From positions 673,607 through 737,606 of the forward strand of contig NZ_QWGR01000001.1 in assembly GCF_003576475.1 (NCBI RefSeq): a stretch of DNA of 64,000 nucleotides. The letters run 5' to 3'. The stretch comes from Maribellus luteus (GTDB lineage: Bacteria > Bacteroidota > Bacteroidia > Bacteroidales > Prolixibacteraceae). This document shows positions 59,809-64,000 of the stretch, piece by piece. Both the position numbers and the translations under genes were made by a program. The notes below the pieces were generated by a model that was not told the DNA's origin, searched no databases, and saw only the letters and a program-made list of their open reading frames with translations. Every line of letters begins with the position of its first letter. The first letter of the stretch is position 1.

Positions 59809-61227
59809 ATGTATTTAAAAACCATATTCTTTATTTCAATTCTTGTTGCCCTTTTTTCACCCTTCATAAATGCTCAGGGAATAACAAGGCCAAACATCAT
59901 CCATATTATTGCGGACGATGTAGGCTATGACGATTTAGGCTGTTTTGGCGCAAAAGACATTAAGACACCTAACCTAGATAAAATGGCTGCCGATGGGATG
60001 AAATTCACTGATTTTTATACCCCTCACGGAACTTGTACACCTTCACGTGCTTCTGTCTTAACCGGGCGTTATGCATGCAGGGTTAACAACAATACAGGGT
60101 TGTATGTGCTTTTTCCGCACTCAACCACCGGACTGGAAGATGAACTGGAAGTTTCGATAACCGAGTTATTAAAGGAACAAGGTTACACTACAGGTTTATA
60201 CGGAAAATGGCATTTGGGGCATTTACCCCAGTACCTGCCTTATGTTCACGGTTTGGATGAATTCCTTGGTATTCCGTATCCCAACGATCACGGTCCGGAG
60301 AGGATTGGTAACTCGGGTTGGCGCCCGAACGGAATCAGCGATCCTCAAATTCCGCTAATCGAGCAAGCTCAGGTAATCAAAAGATGCGACAACAATGATC
60401 TGGCAGAACTTCCGGCACTTTTTACACGCGAAGCCTGTAAATTCATTTATCGTGCAGTTCAGGAAGATAAACCATTTTATCTTCAGTATGCCAACATAGA
60501 AACACACACTCCCTATTTTGTACCACGAGGTTTCGAGGGGCAAAGCAAAGCCGGTGCCTATGGCGACGCTGTTGAATATCTTGACCGCTCAGTGGGTATT
60601 ATTCTGAATACATTAAAAAGACTGAAAATTGAAGACAATACCATTATTGTATTTACTTCAGATAATGGTCCGCTGGTGCACCGCGACGAAGAACTGGAAA
60701 ACTGCTACGGAAAATTCGGTTTTACCGATGAAAAACGTGATCACATTCTGCGCGAAGGTAAGTACCAGGAACGTTTCGACGGCGGTATCCGTGTTTCATG
60801 CATCATGAAGTGGCCCGGAAATATTCCGGCTTCTACTCAATGTGACGAAATAATTACTGGAATGGATTTGTTTACCACTTTTGCCGATGTTGCCGGTGCT
60901 TCAATTCCAACCGACAGGGTAATTGACGGGAAAGACATTCAACCATTAATGAAAGGTGAACAAGATGCCCATTCGCCACATAAAGCGGTTTATGGATTTA
61001 CAGCCAATGGCAAATTAATGAGCGTTCGCTACAAAAATTGGAAGCTTATTCTTCCGGGTAAGCATTGGACAGGCAATTTTGAAACACCTCAACTATATGA
61101 TCTTAATGACGATCAGGGAGAAGGAAACAATGTAGCAGAGGCGAATCCTAAAGTAGTCGGAGAGATGATGGAAATGGCAGAAAACGCAGCCACAGCAATG
61201 CAGAATAATAAACCAGTTGATAATTGA
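59809..61227 (+). CDS. Sulfatase (family S1, formylglycine type), second of three
   Basis: A 472-residue protein with a cleavable signal peptide (SPFINAQ) instead of a lipobox, so probably periplasmic. ADDVGYDDLG near 35 supplies metal ligands. CTPSRASVLTGR holds the modified cysteine C76, with the Thr variant of the CxPSR motif. GKWHLGHLPQYLP near 140 and FTSDNGPLVHRDEE near 285 follow, with the C-terminal subdomain from about 390. It is clearly a different subfamily from its two neighbours, implying action on a different sulfated position or sugar. 24 bases after the first sulfatase; the third begins 8 bases after its stop. Confidence 0.93.
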   Translation: MYLKTIFFISILVALFSPFINAQGITRPNIIHIIADDVGYDDLGCFGAKDIKTPNLDKMAADGMKFTDFYTPHGTCTPSRASVLTGRYACRVNNNTGLYVLFPHSTTGLEDELEVSITELLKEQGYTTGLYGKWHLGHLPQYLPYVHGLDEFLGIPYPNDHGPERIGNSGWRPNGISDPQIPLIEQAQVIKRCDNNDLAELPALFTREACKFIYRAVQEDKPFYLQYANIETHTPYFVPRGFEGQSKAGAYGDAVEYLDRSVGIILNTLKRLKIEDNTIIVFTSDNGPLVHRDEELENCYGKFGFTDEKRDHILREGKYQERFDGGIRVSCIMKWPGNIPASTQCDEIITGMDLFTTFADVAGASIPTDRVIDGKDIQPLMKGEQDAHSPHKAVYGFTANGKLMSVRYKNWKLILPGKHWTGNFETPQLYDLNDDQGEGNNVAEANPKVVGEMMEMAENAATAMQNNKPVDN

Positions 61228-61235
61228 TTTTCTCG

Positions 61236-62645
61236 ATGAAAACTATTTTCCGATTACTACTCCTGGTTCAGATACTTTCTGTTTACAACGTATCATTTGC
61301 ATCTGACAAGCAAAACAGGGAGAAAGTAAACCTACTCATTATTAACATTGATGACATGGGATGGCGTGACGTCGGTTTTATGGGGTCTGAATATTATGAA
61401 ACGCCTAACATCGACAAACTGGCTTCTGAAGGAATGGCTTTTACAAATGCATATGCCGGAGCATCGAATTGTGCACCAAGCAGGGCGTGTATGATGAGCG
61501 GACAATGGACTCCGAGACATGGAATTTACACTGTTGACTCATCGGAACGAGGTAAAAAACAGGATAGAAAACTTATTCCGATAAAGAACAATGATTACAT
61601 TTCCGAGGATAATCTACTGTTGCCACAAGTTTTGCAAAATGCAGGTTATGTTACTTGTCATGCCGGAAAATGGCATTTATCCGACGATCCTAAAACGTTT
61701 GGATTTCAATACAACATCGGAGGTAGCCATGCCGGAAATCCGGGAAGTTATTACCCTCCGTATAAGAATGTTCCTTCCATAAAAGCTATATCGGAAGATG
61801 ACTATTTGACCAACCAAATCATGGACAATGTTTTGGATTTTATTGACTCCGTTAACAACGATCCTTTTTTCCTCTATTACGCACCATATGCTGTGCATTC
61901 ACCTCTTCAACCGGTAAAATCGTTGTTACCTAAATACCAGAACAAGAAGCAATGGAATGGTCAGGATAATATGAAATATGCAACCATGGTTGAAAACATA
62001 GACACTCAAATAGGGCGCCTGATAAAAAAGCTGAAAGAAAAAGGTCTATTGGATAATACTTTCATTGTTTTTACTTCGGACAATGGCGGTGTTTACAATA
62101 TAACAAAGCAGTGGCCTTTACGCGCTGGTAAAGGATCTTATTATGAAGGAGGTATCAGGGTCCCAACATTTTTCTACTGGAAAGACAAAATTAGTGGAAA
62201 CTCCCGGTCAGATGTTCCGGTGAGTAACCTCGATTTTTATCCAACATTATTGGATGCTGCCAATATTGATAAACCTGGTGATAAAATTTTAGACGGAATT
62301 AGTCTTCTGCCCTTGTTGACTGAATCCCAAAGGCCGGCAGACAGGGCTTTATACTGGCATTTCCCAATATACCTGGATGGAGGAAACGAGGAGACTCAAG
62401 ACCCACTATTCCGAACCCGCCCCGGATCTGCGATAAGATATGGGGACTGGAAGTTGATTCAATATTTTGAGAATAATGATATTGAATTATACAACCTCAA
62501 AACAGATATTGAGGAAAGACATAATCTGAATTTTTCTCATCCTGAGATAGTGGAGGAATTATTAAGGAGTTTAAATGAATGGAGAAAGGTGATAAAAGCA
62601 CCAAGTCCTATCGAAATAAATCCAGAATACATTGAGAGTCGATAA
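61236..62645 (+). CDS. Sulfatase (family S1, formylglycine type), third of three
   Basis: I start at the ATG at 61236 (469 residues, signal peptide ending near SFAS) rather than the TTG at 61224, which would overlap the previous stop. NIDDMGWRDVGFMG near 37-50 binds metal; CAPSRACMMSGQW holds the modified cysteine at about C79. AGKWHLSDDP near 147, DPFFLYYAPYAVHSPLQPVK near 210 and FTSDNGGVYN near 280 are conserved blocks. Distinct from the two sulfatases before it. The three together suggest at least three different sulfate positions on the target, all in one transcription unit with the Asp-box protein. Secreted, probably periplasmic. Confidence 0.92.
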   Translation: MKTIFRLLLLVQILSVYNVSFASDKQNREKVNLLIINIDDMGWRDVGFMGSEYYETPNIDKLASEGMAFTNAYAGASNCAPSRACMMSGQWTPRHGIYTVDSSERGKKQDRKLIPIKNNDYISEDNLLLPQVLQNAGYVTCHAGKWHLSDDPKTFGFQYNIGGSHAGNPGSYYPPYKNVPSIKAISEDDYLTNQIMDNVLDFIDSVNNDPFFLYYAPYAVHSPLQPVKSLLPKYQNKKQWNGQDNMKYATMVENIDTQIGRLIKKLKEKGLLDNTFIVFTSDNGGVYNITKQWPLRAGKGSYYEGGIRVPTFFYWKDKISGNSRSDVPVSNLDFYPTLLDAANIDKPGDKILDGISLLPLLTESQRPADRALYWHFPIYLDGGNEETQDPLFRTRPGSAIRYGDWKLIQYFENNDIELYNLKTDIEERHNLNFSHPEIVEELLRSLNEWRKVIKAPSPIEINPEYIESR

Positions 62646-63004
62646 AATGTTATAATATTCACTACTTTCCTTGTATTGTATGATTTGAATATCTATGTCG
62701 GATAATCAAATAGAAGAGAGGGCCAGAGTGGTGTTTTTTAAGGGAAAAAATACTATATCCGAAAAGAAGAGGCATATAAAGTGTTTAAGAAGATGCTGAT
62801 TCGCTGGTCACACATAATTACTTCATAGTGAATGAATATGTGACTGAAGTAAATATTTTGGACAGCACATTACAACCCAACGAAATGAAACAACAAATGG
62901 AAGATTGTATAGTAAGGAATAATTCATTTTCTTCTGATTATTTTTCGGTTGCAATGACAGAATACAACAATCGCATACCGCATACTACTGACCTGAGTTC
63001 GATT
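62646..63004. other. Intergenic DNA between the last sulfatase and the IS982 relic
   Basis: About 360 bases without a gene I can support. An open frame from 62828 runs on the + strand into DNA that is the antisense of the IS982 relic, so it is probably chance. No terminator hairpin is obvious after the sulfatase stop. Confidence 0.4.
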
Positions 63005-63570
63005 TTAGAACAGGGCAATTTGATCGGTTTTAATCACCTCATATTTTATTGCGGGCTTTTTAGAAAAAAAGCAATAAGCAATTAGGACTGAGATCAGGTT
63101 TGGGATGAGTTTTTAAGTAACTGGTGACGGAAATGTTCAATTGAGCGGATGTTTTTCAGCTGATCTTCGAGAGTTTAAATTACGGGTCGTTTACAGAGCA
63201 AGGCTTTGTCTTTCATTTCTATCTGTACGTTTTTCAAATTCTTAGGGATGTGAGTAATTAGGTGCAAGTCATCAATAAACAAAATCTCTGTAAGTTTCTG
63301 TGAGACATGGCCTTTGTAGTATAGAGTTTCTCTTTAAGTTTTTTGATAAACTTTTTGTCCTTCAATGGTTCCCTGTCATAGGTATCTTCGGAAGTGATAA
63401 CAAAATTCAATATTTCCACTTTGTCGTTAATCACAAAATGCAACTTGGAGCCAATGACGTAGTTCATGGTGGATTTTCATCTTTGGGAATGCCATCGAAT
63501 ATTTTATGACGGGGGATTCGTGGCTCCATACCAGAAGGTGGTGTGGAACTATCGAAATACGGAATTTTAG
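63005..63570 (-). pseudogene. Decayed IS982-family transposase, C-terminal two thirds
   Basis: On the reverse strand several frames together give an IS982 transposase. Pieces in order: DSSTPPSGMEPRIPRHKIFDG (near 63490-63560), SKLHFVINDKVEILNFVIT and DREPLKDKKF (63350-63460), QKLTEILFIDDLHLITHIPKN and IEMKDKALLCKRPVI (63180-63300), and LIAYCFFSKKPAI near 63050-63085, with a stop at 63005-63007. At least two frameshifts and one stop break it. The N-terminal third is not recognisable further right, and no terminal inverted repeats were found by eye. Confidence 0.82.
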
Positions 63571-64000
63571 GTATGATAAGAATATAAAAGGTACTGAAAT
63601 TTTACTTCGGCTTTTTTATTAGATTATCAAGGTGAAAGAAATGTCAAATATTTAAGTCGTTATTTCAGGAATAGGATTGAAATCCGCGATTCCGAAAAGG
63701 CAAAAAACAACTAATTCTCGCACTTTAAGTGACCTTTTTTATTTTCGACATACCAATGCCATATCTGAAGAGGAAAAACTAAAATAATCTGGAGGCAGGT
63801 TGAAATATAGCTGAATGTTTTAAGTAGAGATACCCTTGCATGGCATTGATGTATAGTGATTTGCGTTGTATGTTAAATTAATTTGTCATACTCTACTTTA
63901 ACCTCTCTGAGCCAATATATCCTTTTAGGATTTGCATACTTATTTTCTTCGCACCCTTTCCATTTTAGTAAAGTTGATCTCAGTTAATGAAAGTAGCCCA
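63571..64000. other. Right-end DNA with no recognised gene
   Basis: About 430 AT-rich bases with stops in all frames. If the IS982 relic once had its full N-terminus it would lie here, but I cannot read it. Nothing else is seen. Confidence 0.4.

Noticed and set aside
62828..63085. 85-codon + strand open frame near the right end
   Set aside because: Its second half is the exact antisense of the IS982 relic C-terminus (LIAYCFFSKKPAI), and the first half matches nothing I know.
63300..63509. 69-codon + strand open frame
   Set aside because: It is the complement of the IS982 transposase relic read on the - strand.

Overview
The window comes from a Bacteroidota chromosome. It contains three SusC/SusD pairs, an ECF-sigma/FecR pair feeding an STN-type SusC, a one-protein hybrid two-component regulator, many lipobox proteins, a T9SS-like C-terminus, and the TAnnTTTG promoter style. 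Gene content and moderate AT-richness fit a marine or gut Marinilabiliales/Prolixibacteraceae-like genome, but this is inference. Nearly all genes are on the + strand; only the hybrid regulator and two decayed transposases are on the - strand. I saw no tRNA, rRNA or CRISPR array.

Region A (1-5839): PUL 1, a SusC cut by the left edge, a SusD and a small surface lipoprotein, closed by a hairpin terminator. Region B (5855-12875): a phosphatase block. It holds a calcineurin-type metallophosphoesterase with one frameshift, an e(P4)-type acid phosphatase lipoprotein, a decayed 3' fragment of a second metallophosphoesterase, a beta-propeller/phosphoesterase lipoprotein, and a TonB-dependent receptor.

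Region C (13272-42700): PUL 2. An ECF sigma factor and FecR anti-sigma precede an STN-SusC, a SusD and a SusE-position lipoprotein. A tightly packed catabolic run follows: GH89 alpha-N-acetylglucosaminidase, a sugar kinase fused to a MurQ/GKRP-like SIS domain, an FHS sugar transporter, a divergent GH95-like enzyme, a DUF6067-like hydrolase, a propeller glycosidase, a LacZ-type GH2, a canonical GH95 and a DUF5107-TPR protein. Together they suggest breakdown of a glycan bearing alpha-GlcNAc, beta-galactose and alpha-fucose (or alpha-L-galactose), with amino-sugar uptake and phosphorylation. The kinase-SIS fusion is the most unusual gene: the second catalytic glutamate of MurQ appears to be replaced by Phe, so the domain may regulate the attached kinase, as GKRP does in vertebrates, rather than act as an etherase.

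Region D (42798-63570): PUL 3, bracketed by a decayed IS481-like transposase on the left and a decayed IS982 transposase on the right. A divergent hybrid two-component regulator faces SusC, SusD and a PKD-LamG lipoprotein. After a strong terminator come a large Asp-box propeller/PKD/LamG protein carrying both a lipobox and a T9SS-like tail, and three formylglycine sulfatases. The target is probably a sulfated glycan. The right end (63571-64000) shows no gene I can support.
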